Shown here piece after piece: positions 18,523-25,806 of a stretch of 47,659 bases of DNA. Where the stretch lies: NCBI GenBank assembly GCA_021796275.1, contig JAJYOI010000013.1, positions 1 through 47,659 on the forward strand, in the 5' to 3' direction. The stretch comes from Bacteroidota bacterium (GTDB lineage: Bacteria; Bacteroidota; Ignavibacteria; UBA10030; UBA8401). The notes beneath the pieces were generated by a model that saw only the letters and a list, made by a program, of their open reading frames with translations, searched no databases and had not been told where the DNA came from. Made by a program: the position numbers and the translations under genes. The first letter of the stretch is position 1. Each line of letters opens with the position of its first letter.

Positions 18523-19776
18523 ATGAACAGTAAAGCATTTCAAGTTGCCCGCTGGGAATTCGTTGAGAAGGTAAAGACGAAAGCATTCATCATAAGTTTG
18601 TTGATGCTGCCGGTTATTATCGGCGTGTTTGCAGTGCTTCCCGGAATACTTGCTTCGAAAGCGGACAATCAGACACGTAATATCGGCATCATTGATCAGA
18701 CCGGCTCGCTTGCTTCTCTTATTGCTGCGAGGCTGAATGAGAAATATAAATTGCCTGATGGGCGCCCCAACTATAAGCTTGTTCAGATCACTGACGATGA
18801 CACTTCGCTGGAACATTTAAAGAAGTTAGCGACAGCGAAGATTCTCGGAAATGAAATCGAGGGATATTTTATTTTGCCGATAGATGTCATGTCGAAAGGA
18901 AATGTGGAATACCGATCTGAAAATGTCGGGAACATCCGCGATCAAGAACGGTTTTCGTCTGCTATTGAAGATGTCGTTGTTGAAAAACGATTGATCGCCA
19001 GCGGTTTCGATGCGCAAAAGATCAAAGCACTGACCACAAAAGTTGACATTAAAACGATCAAGATTTCGTCGAAAGGGGAGGAAAAAGAATCGGGATTTCT
19101 GGAAACATTCTTCAGCGGATATATTTTTATCATGATGCTGATGTTTCTTGTTATCACGTCGGGGCAAATGTTGATTCGCAGTGTTGTTGAAGAGAAATCC
19201 AATCGTATTGTCGAAGTTCTTCTGTCGTCCTGTTCTCCAATGGAATTGATGACGGGCAAGGTTTTCGGATTAGCGCTGCTCGGTCTGACAACAGTTTCAT
19301 TTTGGATTCTTATTTTGATTGGAGTGAATTTTGCCACCAGCACACACTTTCTCAGCGTTGATCATTTGGCGCTGCTTATCGTGTTTTTCGTATTGGGATA
19401 TTTGCTCTACGCGGCAATCTTCGTTGCTGTTGGCGCACCGCTGAATACGGAGCAGGAAGCTCAACAAATGACAAGTTACATCAGTCTGTTGCTCGTTTTT
19501 CCAATCGCTCTTGCTGTTCCTGTGATGCAGGATCCGAATTCGCTCTTGGCGAAAATTTTGACATTGATTCCAATTTTCACGCCGACATTTATGGCTTTAC
19601 GGTTAGCAATTCAATTGCCGGCATGGTGGGAAATTGTTCTCTCGTTGATCATCTTAAGCGGTTCGATCGTCTTCATGATGTGGGCAGCGGCAAAAATTTT
19701 CCGCATCGGTATTTTACTGACGGGAAAGCGCCCGAGCGTGAAAGAAATTGTTCGCTGGATTACCACCAATGCATGA
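18523..19776 (+). CDS. natB: ABC-2 type transporter permease, NatB-like
   Basis: This is the membrane partner of the preceding ATPase. One N-terminal transmembrane helix (KAFIISLLMLPVIIGVFAVL) leads into an extracytoplasmic domain of about 170 aa. At least five more helices follow (starting with GYIFIMMLMFLVITSG), as in ABC-2 permeases of the NatB/YhaP type. Conserved features are EEKSNRIVEVLLSS after the large loop and LNTEQEAQQ before the last helices. I prefer ATG 18523 because AAAGAG lies 12-17 bases upstream; ATG 18511 would add four residues but abuts the same purine run. It was probably co-expressed with natA, 27 bases away, in an exporter of sodium, drugs or peptides; the substrate is unknown. 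Confidence 0.88.
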   Translation: MNSKAFQVARWEFVEKVKTKAFIISLLMLPVIIGVFAVLPGILASKADNQTRNIGIIDQTGSLASLIAARLNEKYKLPDGRPNYKLVQITDDDTSLEHLKKLATAKILGNEIEGYFILPIDVMSKGNVEYRSENVGNIRDQERFSSAIEDVVVEKRLIASGFDAQKIKALTTKVDIKTIKISSKGEEKESGFLETFFSGYIFIMMLMFLVITSGQMLIRSVVEEKSNRIVEVLLSSCSPMELMTGKVFGLALLGLTTVSFWILILIGVNFATSTHFLSVDHLALLIVFFVLGYLLYAAIFVAVGAPLNTEQEAQQMTSYISLLLVFPIALAVPVMQDPNSLLAKILTLIPIFTPTFMALRLAIQLPAWWEIVLSLIILSGSIVFMMWAAAKIFRIGILLTGKRPSVKEIVRWITTNA

Positions 19777-19788
19777 AAGGAAATAGTT

Positions 19789-20286
19789 ATGCGGTTTGTC
19801 TTAACAATCTGCTTTGTATCCTTGATTGCTTTGAATGGAATTGCGTTTGCGCAAGTAAGCGTTGCCGGTAGCCAACGGGCTGAGGGATTTAACTCCGCGA
19901 TTTATGGCCTTGGGTTTTCTGCCGGACCGGCCTCAGGAATAGGTATCAGTTTCCGGAATCATCTTCCGTCGAAATCTTCTTATCAAATTATTGCCGGCAT
20001 TATTAAAGTGAAATCAAATATCTCTGCTTCGGTCGGTGCTGAATATCAGTATGACCTTGTTAGAGGAAACACAACGCGGTTCTATTTTGGGCCTTCGATA
20101 TCTTATTTTTATTCAGGAGAGAACGGAAATACGTTCGAGGCACCGTTTCGGTTCGGAATCGGGCTCGGCGGTGAGTTTGATGTTCAGGAAGCGCTGCATA
20201 TTTCAATCGAAGGCGTTTTCACGTATTTTTCTGACGGAAGCATTGTTCCTTTACCGCAAATTGCCGCTCATTATTATTTCTATTGA
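19789..20286 (+). CDS. Small outer-membrane beta-barrel protein
   Basis: The 165 aa protein has a signal peptide (MRFVLTICFVSLIALNGIAF, cleavage near AQ). After it come alternating hydrophobic strands and a C-terminus rich in aromatics (AAHYYFY), the usual signature of a small eight-stranded outer-membrane barrel. GAAAGGAAA precedes the ATG. It begins 12 bases after natB, so it may belong to that unit. I cannot assign it to a named family. Confidence 0.75.
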   Translation: MRFVLTICFVSLIALNGIAFAQVSVAGSQRAEGFNSAIYGLGFSAGPASGIGISFRNHLPSKSSYQIIAGIIKVKSNISASVGAEYQYDLVRGNTTRFYFGPSISYFYSGENGNTFEAPFRFGIGLGGEFDVQEALHISIEGVFTYFSDGSIVPLPQIAAHYYFY

Positions 20287-20309
20287 ACATTTCACTGAAC
20301 TTCTCCTTC

Positions 20310-20344
20310 TTTCATTGTGTTATCTCCATTACACAACAATGAAA
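20310..20344 (+). promoter_or_regulatory. Inverted repeat just upstream of the molybdoenzyme start
   Basis: TTTCATTG (20310-20317) pairs with CAATGAAA (20337-20344), with further partial pairing of TGT and ACA inside the loop. The 3' arm ends six bases before ATG 20351 and would overlap the ribosome-binding region. It could be a translational-control hairpin or a weak terminator of the upstream unit; there is no T-run. Confidence 0.35.
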
Positions 20345-20350
20345 TGAGTC

Positions 20351-20959
20351 ATGCCGCTCTTCTCAAATAAATCCAATAACGTGTCAGCAGAAAATTACTT
20401 TAAGAAACCGAAATATCCTCCCGGACAATATACGACGGAGAAATTTCCTGTTCTTACGTACGGCGCAACGCCGGTTGTGAAGAAAGAAGAATGGACGCTT
20501 CGTGTATTCGGCCTTGTGGAAGAACCTCGTGTTTTTTCTTGGGATGAGTTCATGAAATTACCGCAATCAAAATTGAAAGCCGATTTTCATTGTGTGACAA
20601 CATGGAGCCGCTATGATGATGAGTGGGAAGGAGTTTTCTTTAAAGATTTTCTCAACGCGGTGAAAGTAAAACCGGAAGCGCGTTTCGTGATGCAGCATGC
20701 GTACGGCGGATATACAACCAATCTTCCGTTGAAATGGATGATCGAGGAAGATGTAATATTCGTGCACACGTGGAACGGGAAACCGCTGGAACGCGAGCAC
20801 GGGGGACCGATGCGGATTTTTACTCCGCGGCGTTATGCGTGGAAAGGAGCGAAATGGGTGAACGGAATTGAATTCATGAATGAAGACCGTCCGGGTTTTT
20901 GGGAGCAGAACGGTTACAGCAACTCCGCCGATCTGTGGAAAGAGGAACGATATTGGTAA
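20351..20959 (+). CDS. Sulfite-oxidase-like molybdopterin-dependent oxidoreductase
   Basis: The 202 aa protein consists almost entirely of the Oxidored_molyb fold shared by sulfite oxidases and YedY/MsrP. The molybdenum-ligating cysteine is Cys81 in DFHCVTTWSR. Other family signs are LRVFGLVEEP, YTTNLPL, GGPMRI and KWVNGIEF. It has no twin-arginine or Sec signal and no dimerisation domain, so it is predicted to be cytoplasmic and of the short 'sulfite oxidase-like' class rather than periplasmic MsrP. No partner haem or membrane subunit is adjacent. The physiological substrate of this class is not well defined. A strong bidirectional terminator follows. Confidence 0.88.
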   Translation: MPLFSNKSNNVSAENYFKKPKYPPGQYTTEKFPVLTYGATPVVKKEEWTLRVFGLVEEPRVFSWDEFMKLPQSKLKADFHCVTTWSRYDDEWEGVFFKDFLNAVKVKPEARFVMQHAYGGYTTNLPLKWMIEEDVIFVHTWNGKPLEREHGGPMRIFTPRRYAWKGAKWVNGIEFMNEDRPGFWEQNGYSNSADLWKEERYW

Positions 20960-20980
20960 AGCGAAGTTCAGTAGAGAAAT

Positions 20981-21016
20981 AAAAAAGCCATCCCGGATTG
21001 TCAGGATGGCTTTTTT
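20981..21016. terminator. Bidirectional intrinsic terminator
   Basis: AAAAAAGCCATCC and GGATGGCTTTTTT form a perfect 13-bp stem around a 10-base loop, with an A-run on one side and a T-run on the other. It separates the convergent molybdoenzyme gene (+) and T9SS propeller gene (-). Confidence 0.9.
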
Positions 21017-21039
21017 GTTGTCGCAGAAAAAGAAACTTC

Positions 21040-22587
21040 TTACTTCAGCAGAGTCATTTTCTTTGTCGCTGTGAAATTTTTCGTTTTTAATGTGTAGAAA
21101 TAAATTCCCGAAGAAAGTTTAGAAGCATTGAGAGTTACAACGTGAGTTCCCACACTCATGTTCTCATCAATCAACGTTGCAACGGTTTGCCCAAGAATGT
21201 TTTCCACAGTTAAAACAACATGGTCATTCTGCGGCAATGTAAATTTAATATTCGTTGTCGGGTTGAATGGGTTCGGATAATTTTGAGTTAAATCGAATTT
21301 GCCCGGCGTTATAGATTCCTGGCGTACTGCGTCTACTATTACAGTCGGTAAAGTTCCGGTATAGTGCCACTTCTCCACAACCCAACTATAAAACGATTGT
21401 GTGAACATATCTTTGTTTTCATCGAAGGCAACATCGTACAGACTTGCATATCCTGCAATATGAAGAGTGTCGCTAAAGATTTGTTTCGTATAAGAACGAA
21501 CTTGATCTGAATCTCCGGAGTTAATCCAATAATAGTTTGCAATATCCAAGCTGTCCATTCTGTTTCCATTATTTGGGTTAACGACAAACAATTTTGAATA
21601 CTGATAGCCGCTGTATCCGGTCTGGGACAGTATGTTATTGCCCAGCCAACGCGCTGCTGTAATAAAAAGAAGGTTATTGTCCCGCATATAACTCATACCA
21701 AGCGGATGTGCCATAAGCCATTTACCCGCAGTAGTATCGTATAACGTGTACGGGATCGTGTCAGCATCACTGAGCGCAAAGTTGAAATTACTCGACTTCG
21801 AATAACCAGAAGTAGGGCTGCCAACGTATTTGACAACATTGTTGGCACTCACACTCGAAATGAATAGCTGGTGTCCGTCGGGGCTTACAGCAAGGCCTCG
21901 ATAGACGCCTTCCGGTAAATCAATTGTCGCTATTGGACTAGAGGTGTGTGAATTTCCCCAGTTTGTATCATCTTTAATTCCGTAGAAGATCTTGACTTCG
22001 TTAGTTTTTCCTGTGCTTCCATAAATATCAAGAACGTACACATATCCGTTATCGTCAACGGCTAATCCCATAATGTCGTCGCTTCCGGTCACCATTCGAT
22101 AGTCTGTTGAGATAACGCTGTCGGGCGATAGTTGGAAAACGAGGATGTTATGATCAGGGTCATTATTTGCAACATACACCAAACTATCGGATGTACCGAC
22201 TATCTTGTACGCGCGATACAGTTGAACCTCATCGAAACCGGATGTCCATTTCATAAAATTGCCGTTGAGTTCACTGCCATAACCAGGGATTGTTGTCATT
22301 CGTCCTGTAAAATCTGTGGCATGAGAATACCCAACAAGAAAATTTGTTACCACGCTGTCTCGTTTGTACACATCGTCCCATGTTGAGTCGGTTTGCCCGC
22401 CGGGAATAACCACGCGTGTAACAAGAGCAACAAAAGTATTCGCATTGATAACGGCAACACTGGGGACTTGATCGCTCGGTCCGTTCGGCCTGTCATCCTG
22501 TGTGGCAAGCAGAGTGTTCCACTGAGAGAAAAGCGAAAATGGGAGAAGCATGGAAAGGACAAAAAGCAGTACCAAAATTTTCTTCAT
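21040..22587 (-). CDS. T9SS-sorted secreted beta-propeller protein
   Basis: The 515 aa protein has a signal peptide (MKKILVLLFVLSMLLPFSLF, then SQ). A central region of about 400 aa carries repeated propeller-like blades (GLAVDDNGYVYVLDIYG; GLAVSPDGHQLFISS), similar to NHL/YVTN propellers. Residues 430-515 are a type A T9SS sorting domain: QNYPNPFNPTT, then ENILGQTVATL, SSGIYFY and the terminal KMTLLK. The protein should cross the outer membrane by the T9SS and be anchored or released. GGAGGATCAC precedes the ATG. It is transcribed divergently from the TonB receptor at 22796. Confidence 0.88.
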   Translation of the reverse strand: MKKILVLLFVLSMLLPFSLFSQWNTLLATQDDRPNGPSDQVPSVAVINANTFVALVTRVVIPGGQTDSTWDDVYKRDSVVTNFLVGYSHATDFTGRMTTIPGYGSELNGNFMKWTSGFDEVQLYRAYKIVGTSDSLVYVANNDPDHNILVFQLSPDSVISTDYRMVTGSDDIMGLAVDDNGYVYVLDIYGSTGKTNEVKIFYGIKDDTNWGNSHTSSPIATIDLPEGVYRGLAVSPDGHQLFISSVSANNVVKYVGSPTSGYSKSSNFNFALSDADTIPYTLYDTTAGKWLMAHPLGMSYMRDNNLLFITAARWLGNNILSQTGYSGYQYSKLFVVNPNNGNRMDSLDIANYYWINSGDSDQVRSYTKQIFSDTLHIAGYASLYDVAFDENKDMFTQSFYSWVVEKWHYTGTLPTVIVDAVRQESITPGKFDLTQNYPNPFNPTTNIKFTLPQNDHVVLTVENILGQTVATLIDENMSVGTHVVTLNASKLSSGIYFYTLKTKNFTATKKMTLLK

Positions 22588-22643
22588 TGTGATCCTCCTA
22601 TTGTTTTGTGAATGGAATTGTTTTTGTGGTAGCGAATAATCTG

Positions 22644-22672
22644 TAATTACAAAATTCCGGCTTCAATGTCAA
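22644..22672 (-). promoter_or_regulatory. Promoter of the T9SS propeller gene
   Basis: On the minus strand TTGACA (22672-22667) is followed after 17 bases by TAATTA (22649-22644), about 57 bases upstream of the ATG at 22587. The -35 hexamer lies inside an inverted repeat. Confidence 0.5.
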
Positions 22673-22680
22673 GCCGGGAA
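22655..22680. promoter_or_regulatory. Inverted repeat over the -35 box (possible operator)
   Basis: CCGGCTT (22657-22663) and AAGCCGG (22671-22677) are perfect inverted arms around CAATGTC. With one bulged G they extend to TTCCGGCTT and AAGCCGGGAA. The repeat overlaps the TTGACA box of the minus-strand promoter, in the divergent gap between the propeller gene and the TonB receptor, where an operator might control either direction. Confidence 0.35.
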
Positions 22681-22714
22681 AACGCGAATTTCCGTAAGAA
22701 ATTATTTTTCGTAC

Positions 22715-22743
22715 TTGACAAACAGGTCTTCTATCTCTATATT
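22715..22743 (+). promoter_or_regulatory. Promoter of the TonB receptor cassette 1
   Basis: TTGACA (22715-22720) and TATATT (22738-22743) have a 17-base spacer and lie about 53 bases before ATG 22796. This is a near-consensus sigma-70-type promoter. Confidence 0.55.
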
Positions 22744-22795
22744 CAACAAAGTTTTTGAGTCCTCACAGCTTACCAAAAATACAGGTTAATTCACC

Positions 22796-25720
22796 ATGCC
22801 TAAGCGCAGCCTTTTTTTGTTTGCTTCAAGTCTCTTCCTTTCCACTTTTTTATATGCAGGGACGACCGGAAAAATTGCGGGAAAGATTACTGATGCGAAA
22901 TCCGGTGAGCCGCTTCCTGGCGCGAACATTGTTATTGTCGGCACTCCGCTCGGTGCACAAAGTGACGCTAATGGTCAGTACGTTATTCTTAATGTACGTC
23001 CCGGTACATACTCTATCACAGCAACCTTAATCGGTTACCGAACAGAAACTGTGGTCAACGTAGGTGTCTCAGTTGACTATACGACAACGATAAATTTCAG
23101 CTTAACGGAATCAGCAGTTGAGTTGCAATCAGTTATTGTTCAGGGTGAAAGAAACCCGCTTATCCGTCCCGATCAGACAAATCCAGTTGCCGCGATTACT
23201 TCTGAAACATTTCAGTCGCTGCCGGTTACGGAGATCAGTCAGGTGGTCGGCCTGCAGGCAGGAATTGTTGTTGATGATAATGGCGACTTGCATGTTCGTG
23301 GCGGTAGAAGCGATGAAATATCTTATACATTGAACGGCTTATCAATCAATGACCCATTCAATAATCTTGGAGCTGTTGGTGTAGCGACGAATGCATTGCA
23401 GGAAGTATCGGTTTCTACCGGAACGTTCAGCGCGGAGTATGGCAATGCGTTGAGCGGCGTTGTTAATTATGTAACCAAAGAAGGAGGCCCGCATTACACG
23501 GGAAGCTTAAGAACATATACAGGGGACTATGTAAGCAATCATGCAGATGTATTTCCCAATATTCAAAAGGTTGATCCGTTCAATCAATATCGGGTGGAAG
23601 GGACTTTGGGCGGACCGATTCCGCTTACTTCGTCCAGAGACTTGACCTTTTATGCTTCCGGAGTATATCAACGGAATAATGGTTATTTGTATGGTAAAAG
23701 AATTTACAACACCACAGATTTTTATGTTTCGAGAGATCAACTGAATTGGTCCTCTTCAAAAGATCACAACGGTGTTATGCAAATTAATTCGACAACAGGC
23801 GATACGACATATACCGATCCGCGTGCCGGGGCACTCAATGCACCGTATTATTTTAATCCGTTGGATAAATCGAGATACGATTCATTGGGATTGCCGACCG
23901 GCAATGGCGCAATAGTTCCTCTGAATACCAGCGATTCCTACAATATTCAGGCAAATCTTTCATATCACCTGACGCCGACGCTGAAATTGAAGTACGAAGT
24001 AGTTGCTGATCACGGACATAGTTTCAGCACGCTCTATTATTCTTATCGCTACAATCCTGATGGGCGACCGCAGAACTACAGCAATTCGATGATTCATTCG
24101 CTTGATATGACACATACGATCAGCAATACGTTATTTTATACAGTGAAACTTGCCTACAGTTCAGATAAAAATGAAACGTATGCATTTCCCAACATTAACG
24201 ATTCGCGGTACCTTCCGAGTTTTTATCAAACGGCATTTCCGAGCACCAGCTTTCTTTCCGGTGGCACATATAACGAACGAACAATGCAGTCAACGGAAAC
24301 CTATTCCGCAAAGTTCGATATCGTTGCAGAATTATTTGATGAACATGAAGTGAAATTCGGTGTTGAAGCTCGTATGCACAAAGTGAATTATGAAGACTAC
24401 ACACTTCAATTCATTGATGCCAATAATCCTTCCTACATACTGACACAATCGAACGGCTTTTATGACGTGTACCTTGACAGTGTTCGCTATGTCGCACAAA
24501 TTCCCAACGTCGCGAATGGTTACACGTACTATTCTCGCAAGCCGTCTCAATTCTCAGCATACATTCAGGATAAAATTGAGATCGCCAAATCTCTTATTCT
24601 GAACGCCGGTCTTCGGTACGAATATTTTAATCCGGATGCGTATTACAATCCGAATCTCAGCGCGGCGCTTTCTGCGCAGGATACAACATTTTTATCACAA
24701 GGTTTGGTGAAAGCGACTGTGAAGCAAAATCTCAGCCCGCGTATCAGCATTGCGTATCCGATTACCGATCAAGGTGTTATTCGTTTTTCATACGGTCATT
24801 TTTATCAGATTGCCGATCTTTCCGCTCTTTATGCAAACCCCGATTATCGCGCTGCTCTCGGAACAACACCTGCGTTCGGCAACACAAATGTGAATCCGCA
24901 AAAGAGCGTTCAATACGAAATCGGGTTGCAGCAAGGATTAACGCCTGATTTCCGTTTAGATGTTACAGGCTTTTATAAAGACGTTCACGATTACATTTAT
25001 ACGCAGACTGTACTCACAGCAAAAGGCGACATGCAATATCAAGTCCTGACGAACCTCTCATATGCAAATTCACGTGGTATCACATTATCATTGTATCAGA
25101 GGAGAATGCCAGGCAGTCTGTTTTCTGGTTCGCTTGATTACACATTCGCGGTCGCAGAAGGCAATCGTACTGAACCGCAAGCGGAACTGTTTTACAGCGA
25201 AAGATCAGGAGAGACGCCTGAGACATTTTTAGTTCCGTTGAGCTTTGACAGAACGCATACATTGAACGCAGTTCTCACACTCAGCGAGCCGAACAATTGG
25301 TCTGTAAGTACTATTTGGCGGCTTCAAAGCGGAAGCCCGTACACACCAAGCTTCCCGGCGAGCCTCTCAACTCAACAATCACCTTTTATTCAAAACAGCA
25401 GCACTAAACCGCTTCAGTGGTCTGTTGATTTGAAGGCTGAAAAAGATTTTCAACTCGGCAGCTTAACGTACGCAGTATTCCTTCAGGTAGATAATGTATT
25501 TGATATTAAAAATCAGCTTGATGTGTGGACAAATAGCGGTCAGGCTTTGTACAGTGCTGATCAAGTTGCCAATCCAAACGAGTTTGTACAAACTCGCAGC
25601 AGAATTGTGCGTGGTGATGCCGGCATGATTCCGCTCGATGCGATTGATAAATATTTTGTTGACCCGCTGAATGTGAGCAGACCGAGATTGGTTCAGGTAG
25701 GATTGTCAATGTATTTTTAA
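22796..25720 (+). CDS. TonB-dependent receptor (cassette 1)
   Basis: The 974 aa protein has a signal peptide (MPKRSLFLFASSLFLSTFLY, then AG). Residues about 25-110 are a carboxypeptidase-regulatory-like domain (GKIAGKITDAKSGEPLPGAN, NVRPGTYSITATLIGY). The plug domain lies at about 128-230 (VGLQAGIVV, HVRGGRSDEI, SAEYGNALSGVVNYVTKEGG), and a 22-strand barrel follows to the C-terminal aromatic residue (LSMYF). It would import a substrate across the outer membrane with TonB energy, or serve as a secretion/assembly component. No SusD homologue is adjacent. Instead it is followed by a large secreted protein and a PorV-like barrel, the same company as the two minus-strand receptors. A candidate promoter lies upstream. 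Confidence 0.92.
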   Translation: MPKRSLFLFASSLFLSTFLYAGTTGKIAGKITDAKSGEPLPGANIVIVGTPLGAQSDANGQYVILNVRPGTYSITATLIGYRTETVVNVGVSVDYTTTINFSLTESAVELQSVIVQGERNPLIRPDQTNPVAAITSETFQSLPVTEISQVVGLQAGIVVDDNGDLHVRGGRSDEISYTLNGLSINDPFNNLGAVGVATNALQEVSVSTGTFSAEYGNALSGVVNYVTKEGGPHYTGSLRTYTGDYVSNHADVFPNIQKVDPFNQYRVEGTLGGPIPLTSSRDLTFYASGVYQRNNGYLYGKRIYNTTDFYVSRDQLNWSSSKDHNGVMQINSTTGDTTYTDPRAGALNAPYYFNPLDKSRYDSLGLPTGNGAIVPLNTSDSYNIQANLSYHLTPTLKLKYEVVADHGHSFSTLYYSYRYNPDGRPQNYSNSMIHSLDMTHTISNTLFYTVKLAYSSDKNETYAFPNINDSRYLPSFYQTAFPSTSFLSGGTYNERTMQSTETYSAKFDIVAELFDEHEVKFGVEARMHKVNYEDYTLQFIDANNPSYILTQSNGFYDVYLDSVRYVAQIPNVANGYTYYSRKPSQFSAYIQDKIEIAKSLILNAGLRYEYFNPDAYYNPNLSAALSAQDTTFLSQGLVKATVKQNLSPRISIAYPITDQGVIRFSYGHFYQIADLSALYANPDYRAALGTTPAFGNTNVNPQKSVQYEIGLQQGLTPDFRLDVTGFYKDVHDYIYTQTVLTAKGDMQYQVLTNLSYANSRGITLSLYQRRMPGSLFSGSLDYTFAVAEGNRTEPQAELFYSERSGETPETFLVPLSFDRTHTLNAVLTLSEPNNWSVSTIWRLQSGSPYTPSFPASLSTQQSPFIQNSSTKPLQWSVDLKAEKDFQLGSLTYAVFLQVDNVFDIKNQLDVWTNSGQALYSADQVANPNEFVQTRSRIVRGDAGMIPLDAIDKYFVDPLNVSRPRLVQVGLSMYF

Positions 25721-25726
25721 CAGCAG

Positions 25727-25795
25727 CTTTTAGGTGTTAGGTTTCAGGTATTTGGCCGAAACTAAATCCTAACCTTAACACCCAACTCCTAAAAT
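25727..25795. repeat. TTAGG-rich imperfect inverted repeat
   Basis: The 86-base gap between the receptor and the next gene is mostly one imperfect inverted repeat. TTTTAGGTGTTAGG (from 25728) on the plus strand matches TTTTAGGAGTTGGG read on the minus strand from 25794. The arms are separated by a short centre containing GGCC. It may be a processing hairpin or a copy of a dispersed intergenic repeat. No T-run follows. Confidence 0.45.
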
Positions 25796-25806
25796 CTAAA
25801 AAATCT

